Below are positions 25,583-34,358 of a stretch of DNA of 64,000 nt, one piece after another (the first letter of the stretch is position 1; every line of letters starts with the position of its first letter). The stretch spans positions 125,259 to 189,258 of the forward strand of contig NZ_QLLY01000009.1 of the NCBI RefSeq assembly GCF_003259365.1, written 5' to 3'. The notes beneath the pieces are model-generated. The model saw only the letters and a program-made list of their open reading frames with translations, was not told the origin of the DNA and did not search any database. Position numbers and translations under genes: made by a program. Origin of the DNA: Streptomyces sp. PsTaAH-137 (GTDB lineage Bacteria > Actinomycetota > Actinomycetes > Streptomycetales > Streptomycetaceae).

Positions 25583-26185
25583 TCAGGACTCCAGCCGCAG
25601 CGAGATGTCCGCGAGGTGGCGGCCCTGGTAGCGGGCCGCTTCGAGCACGGCCTCGTCCGGGCCCTCGCCGCCGCCGCTCGGCCAGCTCACGCCGTAGGGG
25701 TTGCCGCCCGCGTTGAAGATCAGCGGGTCGGTGTAGCCGGGCGGCACGATGACGCAGCCCCAGTGGTAGAAGACGTTGTTCAGCGCGAGGATCGTCGACT
25801 CCTGGCCGCCGTGCCGGTTCATCGCCGACGTGAAGCTGGTGGCGGGCTTGTTGTGGAAGACACCCGCGTTCCACAGCCCACCGGTCGTGTCGATGAACTG
25901 CTTCAGCTGCGCGGTCGGCGTGCCGAACCGGGTGGGCGTGCCGAACGCGTACGCCGTCGCCCACTCCAGGTCCTCCAGGGTCGCCTCCTGCACCGAGTCC
26001 TTGGTCGCGTCGACATGCGCGCGCCAGGCCGGGTTGGCGTCGATCGCGGAGTCCGGCGCCAGCTCGGGCACCCGCCGCAGCCGCACCTCGGCATTCCTGC
26101 TCCGGGCGCCTTCGGCGACGGCTTCCGCGAGAGCGTGGACGTTGCCGGTGGCGCTGTAGTAGACGACGGCGACACGTGCTTGCAT
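25583..26185 (-). CDS. wrbA: NAD(P)H:quinone oxidoreductase, WrbA type
   Basis: A 200-residue flavodoxin-fold enzyme. The FMN-phosphate loop is VVYYSATGNVHALA, followed by AYAFGTPTRFGTPTAQLKQFID and a GGQESTILALNNVFYHWGCVIVPPGYTDP segment. These are close to WrbA, a tetrameric enzyme that reduces quinones by two electrons. The length is typical. It converges on the Fe-S protein gene with a 26-base gap. It may serve redox balance with neighbouring oxidoreductases, without proof. Confidence 0.92.
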   Translation of the reverse strand: MQARVAVVYYSATGNVHALAEAVAEGARSRNAEVRLRRVPELAPDSAIDANPAWRAHVDATKDSVQEATLEDLEWATAYAFGTPTRFGTPTAQLKQFIDTTGGLWNAGVFHNKPATSFTSAMNRHGGQESTILALNNVFYHWGCVIVPPGYTDPLIFNAGGNPYGVSWPSGGGEGPDEAVLEAARYQGRHLADISLRLES

Positions 26186-26303
26186 CGGGTTCTCCTCACA
26201 CGGGGAAATGCGGCGTTACGGACATCCTCGCCCGGTGCGGCGTGTGGCGAACGGGGCCTTGGGCCAGGGGAGTGAGGCCCTTGGTCCCGGCCGCCCCCCC
26301 GGC

Positions 26304-26903
26304 TCAGGTCCCGGTCCCTCGCCCGGCCTCGCGGGCGATCCGCTCCTGCCGCTCCCGGAGCTCCTCCCACCAGGCCGGGTCGTGCGAGGGCAGTGAGTCG
26401 TTGTCCTGCCGGTACCCCACCTCCCCGTCCAGCCCCTCGCGCAGGATGTCGGCGTGTCCCGCGTGCCGCTGGGTGTCGGACAGCGTCCGGACCAGCGCGT
26501 GGTGCAGGGTGATCGCGGCGCGCTCCGCGGGCCACCACGGCACCGTGCCGGTCGTGTCGAGCGGCAGGTCGCGGACGGTGGCGTCGGCCAGGGCCCAGGC
26601 CCGGCGGTAGCGCTCCACGATCAGCTCCCGCGACTCGTCCGCGGCGGCGAACATGTCCGCGTTGGGATCCGCGCCCTCCTTGAAGTCGGGCAGCGGCTCG
26701 TCGTGCGGCCGGCCGAACGTGTCGCGGAGATAGCCCAGTTCCACACCGGTGAGGTGCTTGATCAGGCCCAGGAGGTTGGTTCCGGTCCCGGTGAGGGGGC
26801 GGCGCACGTCGTACTCGCTCAGCCCGTCCAGCTTCCACACCAGCGCCTCACGGGCGTCCTGGAGGTAACGCAGCAGGTCGCTCTTGTGATCGGTCTCGGT
26901 CAT
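26304..26903 (-). CDS. DinB-family protein (DUF664)
   Basis: A 199-residue four-helix-bundle protein of the DinB/YfiT superfamily. It starts LLRYLQDAREALVWKLDGLSEYDVRRPLTGTGTNLLGLIKHLTGVELGYL, where the LLGLIKHL His is the first metal ligand; the later pair is in TLSDTQRHAGHADILRE. This is the usual three-His site. Members include thiol S-transferases such as mycothiol-dependent enzymes; the substrate here is unknown. The ATG at 26903 faces the glutaminase gene head-on, so their promoters overlap. Confidence 0.87.
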   Translation of the reverse strand: MTETDHKSDLLRYLQDAREALVWKLDGLSEYDVRRPLTGTGTNLLGLIKHLTGVELGYLRDTFGRPHDEPLPDFKEGADPNADMFAAADESRELIVERYRRAWALADATVRDLPLDTTGTVPWWPAERAAITLHHALVRTLSDTQRHAGHADILREGLDGEVGYRQDNDSLPSHDPAWWEELRERQERIAREAGRGTGT

Positions 26904-26937
26904 GGGGGCAGTCTGCCGGGGCGCGGACCGGCGCTCC

Positions 26938-28758
26938 ATGGGTTTCGATGGACGGGTGCGACACGACCAGCAAGGCCCGCCGGGCGACCCGCTGAGCGGG
27001 CTCCTCGACCAGGTGCGCAGCAGCCTGCGCGACCTGGGCGGTGGCGCGCCCGCCTCGTACATCCCCGAACTGAGCCGGGTCGACCCGGACCTGTTCGGCC
27101 TCAGCCTGTGCGCCCTCGACGGGCAGGTCTACGGCAGCGGCGACACACAGGCGCCGTTCACCGTCCAGTCCGTGTCGAAGCCCTTCGTGTTCGCGCTCGC
27201 CCTCGCCGACCGCGGTCTGGAGGAGGTGCTCACCCGGGTGGGCGCCGAGCCGAGCGGCGAGGCCTTCAACTCCATCCGGCTCGAACCCGGTACCGGCCGG
27301 CCGCCGAACCCGATGGTCAACGCCGGTGCCATCGTCACCACATCACTCGTCGCGGGAGACACCCCCGAGGCCCGCTTCGACCGGATCCTCGACGGGCTCA
27401 GCGCCTTCGCCGCCCGGCCGCTCGCCGTCGACGAGGCCGTCTACGCGTCCGAGCGCGCCACCGGCGACCGCAACCGCGCCCTCGCCTACCTCATGCACAA
27501 CGCGGGCTCCCTCACCGGCGACGTCGAGGACCAGCTCGACGTCTACTTCCGGCAGTGCTCCGTCCTCGTCACCAGCGACGACCTCGCCGTCATGCACGCC
27601 ACCCTCGCCGCGGGCGGCATCAACCCCGTCTCCGGCGACCGCGTCGTCGCCCCGCGCCACGCCCAGCACGTCCTCGCCGTCATGGCGACCTGCGGCATGT
27701 ACGACGCGTCGGGCCAGTGGATGCTCCAGGTCGGCATGCCCGCCAAGAGCGGCGTCTCCGGCGCCATCGGGGTCGCGCTGCCCGGCCAGTTCGGCATCGG
27801 TGTGTTCAGCCCGCCGCTGGAGGAGAAGGGCAACAGCGTGCGCGGCATCGCCGCCTGCCATCTCCTGTCCGACCAGTTCGGGCTGCACCTGATGCGGGCC
27901 AGCGTGCCCGAGCGGCGGCCGATGCCGCCCCGCTCGCTCGACCCCGCGCCGCTGCGCTCCCTGCGGCACCGCCCGCGCGACCAGCGGGCCGCCCTCGAAG
28001 CCCACCCGAACCGCATCCGCGTCCATGTCATGCAGGGCGATCTCGACTTCGCCACCGCCGAGCAGACCCTGCGCGCCGCCCGCGAACTCCCCGCGGCCGT
28101 AGGGTGGTTCGCGCTCGACCTCACACGTGTGGGGCGCATCGAACCCGTCGCCGCCGATCTGCTGCGCGCCCTCGGCCAGGACCTGGGCCGCCGGGACGTG
28201 CGCATGGTCCTCGCCGATCCCGACCAGCGCCAGGCCATGGTGCACGCCGCCGACGAGTTCCCCGACCTCGGCCGCGCCCTGGAGTCCTGCGAGGACGCCT
28301 TCCTGAGCGGCCTGGGCCTCGACCCGGCCGCACCGGTGCCGCTCGCCGACTGCGACCTGTTCGGCCGGGTCGACCCGGAGCTGCGGGCCCTCCTCGCCGA
28401 CGCCTTCGACACCCTGCGCCTCGCCGACGGGGAGAGCGTCGCACCCCCGGCTCGTCAACTGCGCGAACGCATCGTCCTCTGGTACGTCGAATCCGGCCGC
28501 CTCGCCGTCTGCGCCGACGCCGCCAAGGCCGTACCCGCCCTGCGCACCTGGTCCGCGGGCCCCGGCGCCGCGCTCACCCCCGCCGACTTCCCGGCGCGCA
28601 TCACCCGCCGGGTCCTCGCCGAGAGCGACACCGTCTGCCGCACCCTCACCGCCTCCGGCCTGGTACGCCTGCGCTCCCTCGCGCCCGATGCCGTGGCCCA
28701 TCTCGAACGGGCCCCGCTGGAGGGCGCGGACACGGTCGACCGGCCCGACGGCGGATAG
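26938..28758 (+). CDS. glsA: Glutaminase A with fused STAS and cyclic-nucleotide-binding-like domains
   Basis: About 606 residues. The first 330 are a serine-dependent glutaminase of the beta-lactamase-like fold: QSVSKPF (the S-x-x-K catalytic pair), NPMVNAGAI, MHNAGSLTGDVEDQLDVYF, GMPAKSGVSGAI and SPPLEEKGNSVRG. It hydrolyses glutamine to glutamate and ammonia. Residues about 360-460 form a STAS-like domain (WFALDLTRVGRIEPVAADLLRALGQDL). The remainder resembles a CAP effector/cyclic-nucleotide-binding barrel (RIVLWYVESGRLAVCAD). The ligand-contacting pattern of true cNMP sites is not obvious. The start is uncertain (ATG 26902, ATG 26938 or GTG 26956). Confidence 0.85.
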   Translation: MGFDGRVRHDQQGPPGDPLSGLLDQVRSSLRDLGGGAPASYIPELSRVDPDLFGLSLCALDGQVYGSGDTQAPFTVQSVSKPFVFALALADRGLEEVLTRVGAEPSGEAFNSIRLEPGTGRPPNPMVNAGAIVTTSLVAGDTPEARFDRILDGLSAFAARPLAVDEAVYASERATGDRNRALAYLMHNAGSLTGDVEDQLDVYFRQCSVLVTSDDLAVMHATLAAGGINPVSGDRVVAPRHAQHVLAVMATCGMYDASGQWMLQVGMPAKSGVSGAIGVALPGQFGIGVFSPPLEEKGNSVRGIAACHLLSDQFGLHLMRASVPERRPMPPRSLDPAPLRSLRHRPRDQRAALEAHPNRIRVHVMQGDLDFATAEQTLRAARELPAAVGWFALDLTRVGRIEPVAADLLRALGQDLGRRDVRMVLADPDQRQAMVHAADEFPDLGRALESCEDAFLSGLGLDPAAPVPLADCDLFGRVDPELRALLADAFDTLRLADGESVAPPARQLRERIVLWYVESGRLAVCADAAKAVPALRTWSAGPGAALTPADFPARITRRVLAESDTVCRTLTASGLVRLRSLAPDAVAHLERAPLEGADTVDRPDGG

Positions 28759-29478
28759 TCACGCGCCGCGCCTGCGCCTGCGGGCCGCGACCGCCTGCGG
28801 GTCGATCTCCGGATGCGACCACGCGGCCGCCAGCGCCAGTGACTCGGCGCGCCCGTCCGCGACATGGCCGAGGGCGAGCGCGGCCGCCCGGTCCGCGGCC
28901 CCGGCCGCGATCGCCTCGTACAACTCCTCGTGCTCCGCGCACTGACGGGCCGCGTCCCGCTGCGCCGTGAGCCGGAACAGCCAGAGCGTGCGCGCCTCCA
29001 GCGGCCGCATCATGCTCGTCAGGAGCGGGTTGTCGGCCAGCTCCACGATGTCGGTGTGGAAGCCCGCGTTCGCCGCCGCGATGGCGGCCCGGTCCCGGCG
29101 CCGGGTCGCCGCGCGCGCCGCGTCGAGCCGGCTCGCGAGCCGCGCGAGACCATCGGCGTCGGCCCGCTCGGCCGCGAGCCGCGCCGCCAGGGACTCCAGC
29201 GACTCCCGTACGTCGAACAGATCACGGACGTCGGAGGGCGTGAACGGCGACACCAGGGCCCCGCGCCGCGGCACCAGGACCACGAGCCCCTCCGCCTCCA
29301 GGCGGCGCAGCGCCTCGCGCAGCGGGATCCGGGAGACCGCCAGCTCCGCCGCGAGATCGCGCTCCACCAGCCTTTCACCGGGCTGGAGTTGAGCCTCCAC
29401 GATGCGCCGCCGCAGCGTGTCGTACGCACGGTCGCGCAGCGAGCCGCGCTCCGCGCCCGCCGCCTGTGCCGCTGTCAC
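28759..29478 (-). CDS. GntR-family (FCD) transcriptional regulator
   Basis: A 239-residue regulator. The winged helix at residues about 14-75 has the GntR pattern LRRRIVEAQLQPGERLVERDLAAELAVSRIPLREALRRLEAEGLV. The helical FCD ligand domain (about 95-220) has DVRESLESLAARLAA and a His in the metal/ligand region (NAGFHTDIVELA). FCD regulators bind organic acids and often repress divergent catabolic operons. Here that is the BMP-type ABC importer operon 166 bases away. The stop lies directly against the stop of the convergent glutaminase gene. Confidence 0.9.
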   Translation of the reverse strand: MTAAQAAGAERGSLRDRAYDTLRRRIVEAQLQPGERLVERDLAAELAVSRIPLREALRRLEAEGLVVLVPRRGALVSPFTPSDVRDLFDVRESLESLAARLAAERADADGLARLASRLDAARAATRRRDRAAIAAANAGFHTDIVELADNPLLTSMMRPLEARTLWLFRLTAQRDAARQCAEHEELYEAIAAGAADRAAALALGHVADGRAESLALAAAWSHPEIDPQAVAARRRRRGA

Positions 29479-29541
29479 CAGGGTCTCCTCCGCTCGGGTC
29501 CGGATCTCACAGTAAGCGGACCGCGGGGGAGTGCGCGCAGT

Positions 29542-29612
29542 GCTAACCGGCCGCTAACACGCGGGCAACATGCGCCTCCCAGACTGAGGGCGCGTAACGG
29601 TATACCACTAAC
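29542..29612. promoter_or_regulatory. GntR-type operator and repeat cluster before the ABC operon
   Basis: GGTATACC (29599-29606) is a perfect palindrome resembling the GGTATACC core of several FCD-GntR operators. It is flanked by TAAC elements: GCTAAC at 29542 and 29553 (11 bases apart), GTAAC near 29594 and CTAAC near 29608. It lies 39 bases before the ABC operon start and 121 bases from the GntR start, as expected for a shared operator. Confidence 0.5.
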
Positions 29613-29644
29613 GGGCCCACGGGCCCCCCTTGGGAGGCACCTCA

Positions 29645-30661
29645 GTGGCACACACCCCTCTCCGCACGCCGGGCGCGCTGGCGGCCGGAGCCTGTCTCGC
29701 CCTGCTCACCGGATGCGGCGGCGCGTCCTCCGCGCAGGACGCGGCGAAAGGCTCCGGCGGCGACCTCAAGGTCGGTGTCCTGTTCCCCGGTTCGCTCTCC
29801 GACGACGGGTTCATGGAGTCCGCCCACCGCGGCTATCAGCGCGCCGCGAAGCAGCACTCGGGCAAGGTCGCGTTCAGCAAGGTCGAGCAGGTGCAGGCCG
29901 CCGACTACGAACAGGCGCTCGTCCGCTTCGCCACCACGTCCGACCTGGTGATCTCGCTCGGCGGGCAGACCGACGCCGCCGTGCGCAAGGTCGCCGCCCG
30001 CTTCCCCAAGGTGAAGTTCGCCGAGATCGGCGGCCCGGCCGATGCCGAGCCCACCGCGAACCTCGCCCTCTACGACCCGCAGCAGGCCCAGGCCGCGTTC
30101 CTGTCCGGCGCCGCGGCCGCCCTGCTGTCGAAGAAGGGCACCGTCGGCTTCGTCGGCGGCGCCGAACTGCCCGCCATCGTCAACGCGGCCAAGGAGTTCG
30201 AGCGCGGCGCCGAGGCCGCCGACCCGAAGGTCGAGGTGCTCGCGCCGCAGTACGTCGGCGACTTCAACGACGCCGCCAAGTCCAAGCAGTCCGCGCTCGC
30301 CGACTACGGCGCGGGCGCCGACGTGCTCGGCCAGGTCCTCAACCTCGGTCACAAGGGCATCGCCCAGGCCGCCGCGGGCCGTGGCGGGCGCCTCGTCGGC
30401 GGCCCCCTGGCCCACGACTGCGGCAGCGACAGCGCCTACGCCGGATACGTCGAGACGGACATCGGTGCCGAGATCGAGTACGCCACCGACCAGTTGGTGA
30501 AGGGGGCCTGGAAGGCGGAGTCGGTGCACTTCGGCCTCACCTTCGACACCCCGCACAACGACCTGGTGCTGTGCGGCTCCGGCGACGAGGTGACCGCCGC
30601 CGAGAAGAAGCTCGACGCCATCAAGGCGAAGCTCGCGTCCGGGGAGATCACCACCCGATGA
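29645..30661 (+). CDS. BMP-family (PnrA-like) substrate-binding lipoprotein
   Basis: A 338-residue lipoprotein: a signal peptide with lipobox LLTGCGG (Cys about residue 21), then a basic-membrane-protein/PnrA domain with GVLFPGSLSDDGFMESAHRGYQRAAK, VISLGGQTDAAVRKVAARFPKVKFAEIGG and KKGTVGFVGGAELP. Characterised BMP proteins bind nucleosides, with some binding autoinducers or other purine-like ligands. GTG 29645 has GGGAGG 7 bases upstream. The stop overlaps the ATPase start as ATGA. Confidence 0.9.
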   Translation: MAHTPLRTPGALAAGACLALLTGCGGASSAQDAAKGSGGDLKVGVLFPGSLSDDGFMESAHRGYQRAAKQHSGKVAFSKVEQVQAADYEQALVRFATTSDLVISLGGQTDAAVRKVAARFPKVKFAEIGGPADAEPTANLALYDPQQAQAAFLSGAAAALLSKKGTVGFVGGAELPAIVNAAKEFERGAEAADPKVEVLAPQYVGDFNDAAKSKQSALADYGAGADVLGQVLNLGHKGIAQAAAGRGGRLVGGPLAHDCGSDSAYAGYVETDIGAEIEYATDQLVKGAWKAESVHFGLTFDTPHNDLVLCGSGDEVTAAEKKLDAIKAKLASGEITTR

Positions 30662-32202
30662 CGCACGCGGCACCCGCACTCCAGATCACCGCGCTCGCCA
30701 AGTCCTACGGCGGCGTACGGGCGTTGGACGGCATCGACCTCGTCGTGCGACCCGGCACCGTGCACTGCGTGCTCGGTGAGAACGGCGCCGGGAAGTCCAC
30801 CCTGTGCCACGCCGTCGGCGGCTCCCTCGTCCCGGACACGGGCACCCTCAGCCTCTACGGGGGGACCTACGCGCCGCGCCGCCCCGCCGACGCGCTCGCC
30901 GCCGGAGTCGCCCTCGTCCACCAGCACTTCAGCCTCGTCCCCACCCTCACCGTCGAGCAGAACCTGCGGCTGCTGCGCCTGCCCAACCTCCACGACGGGC
31001 TCGCGCGCGTCCGGGACGAGTACGGCCTCGACGTCCGGCTCGACGCCCGGATCGAGGAACTGCCGGTGGCCGCGCGCCAGCAGGTCGAGATCGTCAAGGC
31101 GCTGCTGCGCGCGCCGCGACTCCTCGTCCTCGACGAACCCACCGGCGTCCTCGGCCCGGCGGAGACCGACGCGCTGCTCGCCACCTGCCGGAGCATCGCC
31201 GACGCGGGCGGCGCCGTCGTCCTCGTCACCCACAAGCTCGGCGAGGCCCTGCGTGCCGGGGACGAGGCCACCGTGCTGCGCGGCGGACGCGTCGCGGGCG
31301 GCGGCCCGCTCGCCGAACTCGGCACCCGGCAACTGGTCCCGATGATGATCGGCCGCGCCGCCGACTCCCTGGACCCGGCCCTCGCCGGAGCCGTCGGCCT
31401 CGCCGAACCGGTCGCCGTCGCCACCCGCGAGGCACCCCGGGCCGCAGGCTCCGCCCTCGCCCTGAGCGGCGTCACCCTGCGCCGCCCCGACGGCACCCAC
31501 GCCCTCGACGGCGTCGACCTCGACATCGGCCACGGCGAGATCGTCGGCATCGCCGGCGTCGAGGGCAACGGGCAGAGCGAACTCATGGCCCTGCTCGGCG
31601 GCTCCCGCGCAGCGGACAGCGGCCGCATCGCCCTCGACGGGCGGGACATGACCGGCGCGGGCCCCGCCGCCCGCACCCGGGCCGGGCTCGGCGTCGTGCC
31701 CGAGGACCGCCATCACGAGGGCTGCGTACCGGAGTTGTCGATCGCCGAGAACCTGCACCTCGGGCAGCTCGGCCGGTTCCGCACGTGGGGCGTCGCCCTC
31801 GACCGGGCCGCGCTGGCCCGGGCCGCCACCGACGCGATCACCGCACACGGCATCCGCGCCCCGGGGCCGGACGCGCCGATGTCCGCCCTCTCCGGCGGCA
31901 ACCAACAGAAGGTCGTCCTGGCCCGCGAACTGGCCCTGGACCCGCTGGTCGCCCTCGCCGCCGCCCAGCCGACCCGCGGCCTCGACATCGGCGCCGTCGA
32001 CGCCGTGCACTCCCGGATCAGGGAAGCCGCCGCACGCGGCGCCGGAGTGCTCCTCGTCTCCGCCGAACTGGACGAACTCCTCGCCCTGAGCGACCGCGTC
32101 CTCGTCGCCTACCGGGGCCGCCTCCTCGGGCCCGTCGACCCGCGCGACCCCGAGGCCCGCGACCGGATCGGGGAGCTGATGGTGGGCGCCACACCGGCGT
32201 AG
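30658..32202 (+). CDS. Dual ATP-binding protein of the BMP-type ABC importer
   Basis: A 514-residue protein with two ABC ATPase domains. The first has Walker A GENGAGKST, a degenerate signature (LPVAARQQVEIVKALL) and Walker B LLVLDEPTGVL. The second has a divergent Walker A, GVEGNGQSE, an intact LSGGNQQKVVLAREL signature and AAQPTRGLDIGAV. This asymmetry is normal for sugar/nucleoside CUT2-like importers. The 4-base overlap with the lipoprotein gene implies coupled synthesis. Acts at the cytoplasmic face, powering the two permeases. Confidence 0.93.
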   Translation: MTHAAPALQITALAKSYGGVRALDGIDLVVRPGTVHCVLGENGAGKSTLCHAVGGSLVPDTGTLSLYGGTYAPRRPADALAAGVALVHQHFSLVPTLTVEQNLRLLRLPNLHDGLARVRDEYGLDVRLDARIEELPVAARQQVEIVKALLRAPRLLVLDEPTGVLGPAETDALLATCRSIADAGGAVVLVTHKLGEALRAGDEATVLRGGRVAGGGPLAELGTRQLVPMMIGRAADSLDPALAGAVGLAEPVAVATREAPRAAGSALALSGVTLRRPDGTHALDGVDLDIGHGEIVGIAGVEGNGQSELMALLGGSRAADSGRIALDGRDMTGAGPAARTRAGLGVVPEDRHHEGCVPELSIAENLHLGQLGRFRTWGVALDRAALARAATDAITAHGIRAPGPDAPMSALSGGNQQKVVLARELALDPLVALAAAQPTRGLDIGAVDAVHSRIREAAARGAGVLLVSAELDELLALSDRVLVAYRGRLLGPVDPRDPEARDRIGELMVGATPA

Positions 32203-32287
32203 GAAGCCGTACCGGCACCGGCCGAGCCCTGACGCGCGTACCCACCGCACCCGCCCCACACCCCGCCCCGACCTCCCGAGGAACCCC

Positions 32288-33388
32288 GTGACCGCCACCA
32301 CCACCGCGTCCCCACCGGGCCGCCGGCCGGGTCCGCGCCCCGCCGACCTGGCCCGGCACCCCGTCTCCGTCGCCGTTCTGGCCGCCCTGCTCGCCCTCGG
32401 CGCCGGCATCCTGCTCGTCGTCGCGGCCGGCGCCGACCCCGCCACCGCCTGGGCCGCGCTCGACGAGGGCATGTTCGGTTCCCCGTACGCCATCGGCAGC
32501 TCCCTGAACTCCGCCGCCGTCCTGGCCCTGATCGCCACCGGCTTCACCGTCGCCCACCGCGCCGGACTCGTGAACGTCGGCGGCGAGGGACAGCTCTGCG
32601 CGGGCGGCACCGCCGCGGCCGCCACCGGACTCGCCCTGCCCGCCGCCGTCCCCGGCGCGCTCGGCGTGCCCCTCGTCCTGCTCGCCGGATTCCTCGGCGG
32701 GGCCGCCTGGGCGGGCATCGCCGCCTGGCTGAAGGTACGGCGCGGCACCAGCGAGGTGATCACCAGCCTGCTCCTCAACTTCATCGGGCTCGGCCTCGTC
32801 TCGGTGTCCGTCCACGAAGCGGCCCTGCTGCGCCAGCCCGTGACCTCCTCGGAGACCCTGCCGCAGTCCGCGCCGCTCCCCGCAGGCGCCCAACTGCCCC
32901 TGATCGGCGGCGCCGAGTCGCCCGCCACGGCCGTCGTGATCATCGCCGCCGTCCTCGCCCTCGGCGTCGGAGCCGCCCTCCGGCACACCGCGACCGGGGT
33001 GCGGCTGCGCGCGGTCGGGCACTCGCCGGCCGCGTCCGCCCGGCTCGGGCTGCCCGTCGCCCGCCTGGAGGGCGGCTCGCTCGCCTTCGCCGGCGGCCTC
33101 GCCGGGCTCGCGGGCGCCGCGCTGATCGCCACCGCCCCGTACGTGCTCGCCGAGAACTTCTCCTCCGGCTACGGCTTCTCCGGCCTCGTCGTCGGACTGC
33201 TCGCCCGGGGCTCGCTGACCGCCGTCGCCGCCGCCAGCCTGCTCTTCGGCTTCCTCACCAGCGGCGGCATCAACCTCCAGCTCGCCGCCCAGGTGCCCGC
33301 CCAGACCGTCCAGATCGTGCAGAGCCTGCTCGTGCTGTTCATCGCCGCCGCCATGCTGATCACCCACCGGACGAGGAGCCGCTCATGA
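32288..33388 (+). CDS. ABC importer permease, first subunit (nucleoside/BMP type)
   Basis: A 366-residue inner-membrane permease of the BPD_transp_2 family with 8-10 hydrophobic segments. It carries the segments GLVNVGGEGQLCAGGTAAAA, RGTSEVITSLLLNFI and GFSGLVVGLLARGSL, the last lying near the ATPase-contact loop. It pairs with the smaller permease next door, whose start overlaps its stop as ATGA. The 85-base gap after the ATPase gene is proline/arginine-coding-like filler with no clear promoter. Confidence 0.92.
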   Translation: MTATTTASPPGRRPGPRPADLARHPVSVAVLAALLALGAGILLVVAAGADPATAWAALDEGMFGSPYAIGSSLNSAAVLALIATGFTVAHRAGLVNVGGEGQLCAGGTAAAATGLALPAAVPGALGVPLVLLAGFLGGAAWAGIAAWLKVRRGTSEVITSLLLNFIGLGLVSVSVHEAALLRQPVTSSETLPQSAPLPAGAQLPLIGGAESPATAVVIIAAVLALGVGAALRHTATGVRLRAVGHSPAASARLGLPVARLEGGSLAFAGGLAGLAGAALIATAPYVLAENFSSGYGFSGLVVGLLARGSLTAVAAASLLFGFLTSGGINLQLAAQVPAQTVQIVQSLLVLFIAAAMLITHRTRSRS

Positions 33389-34308
33389 GCGCCGTCGTCG
33401 ACGAACTCGCCTCCGGCGGCGTCCGCATGGCGCTGCCGCTGCTCCTCGCCTCCTCCGGCGAACTGCTCAGCGAACGCGCGGGCGTCCTGAACCTCTCCGT
33501 CGAGGGCATGATGCTCACCGGCGCCTTCGCGGGCGCCGCCGGAGCCCACGCCTCCGGCAGCGCGGGCGTCGGCGTGCTCACCGCACTCGCCGCGGGCCTC
33601 CTCTTCGCCGCCCTCCAGGCGCTCCTCAGCGTCACCCTGCGCGCCGACCAGATCGTCACCGGCATCACCGCCAACGCCCTCGCCCTCGGCGCGACCACCT
33701 ACGGCTCCCGGCTGCTGTTCGGCGACGGCAGCCGCAGCGCCCTGCCCGGCTTCGACCCGCTGCCCGTGCCCGGACTGCACGCGATCCCCGTCCTCGGACC
33801 CGCGCTCTTCGAGCAGACGATCCTCGGCTACGCGGCGTTCGCGATCACGGCGCTCCTCGCCCTCACCCTGAGCCGCCGCACGACCTGGGGACTCGCCGTC
33901 GACGCCGTCGGCGAGGACGCGCTCACCGCCGACCGGTGCGGGCTCCCCGTCCGCTCGATCCGCTACGCCGTCGTCCTGCTCACCGGCGCCACCTCCGCCC
34001 TCGCGGGCGCCCACCTCGCCCTCTCCGAAGTGCACGCCTTCAGCGACAACATCACCGGAGGCATCGGCTATCTCGCGGTCGTCGCCGTCATCGCGGGCCG
34101 CTGGCGCGCCTGGCCGACCCTGCTGGCCTGCCTCGTCTTCGGCCTCGCCCAGTCGCTCCAGTTCGCGGCCCCCGCCCTCGGCCTGCACCTGTCGGCACCC
34201 CTGCTCGTCACGCTCCCGTACGTGTTCGCGCTGCTCGCCGTGAGCGGCCTCGTGGGCCGCAGCCGCGCCCCCTCGGCCCTCACCGTGCCCTTCCTGCGCG
34301 GCAGTTGA
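33385..34308 (+). CDS. ABC importer permease, second subunit
   Basis: A 307-residue BPD_transp_2 permease with about eight membrane helices. Family signatures are LSERAGVLNLSVEGMMLTGAF, RADQIVTGITANALALG and GGIGYLAVVAVIAGRW. It forms a heterodimeric channel with the preceding subunit. ATGA overlap at 33385-33388 sets equal synthesis. It completes the importer started by the BMP lipoprotein. Confidence 0.92.
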   Translation: MSAVVDELASGGVRMALPLLLASSGELLSERAGVLNLSVEGMMLTGAFAGAAGAHASGSAGVGVLTALAAGLLFAALQALLSVTLRADQIVTGITANALALGATTYGSRLLFGDGSRSALPGFDPLPVPGLHAIPVLGPALFEQTILGYAAFAITALLALTLSRRTTWGLAVDAVGEDALTADRCGLPVRSIRYAVVLLTGATSALAGAHLALSEVHAFSDNITGGIGYLAVVAVIAGRWRAWPTLLACLVFGLAQSLQFAAPALGLHLSAPLLVTLPYVFALLAVSGLVGRSRAPSALTVPFLRGS

Positions 34309-34358
34309 CCTGCCTCCGCACCCGCACCCGTATGTCCCACGTCAGGAGTACCCGCACC

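Noticed and set aside
30436..33132. An 898-codon minus-strand frame opposite the ABC operon
   Set aside because: It is antisense to the importer genes, whose motifs and overlapping starts are clear.
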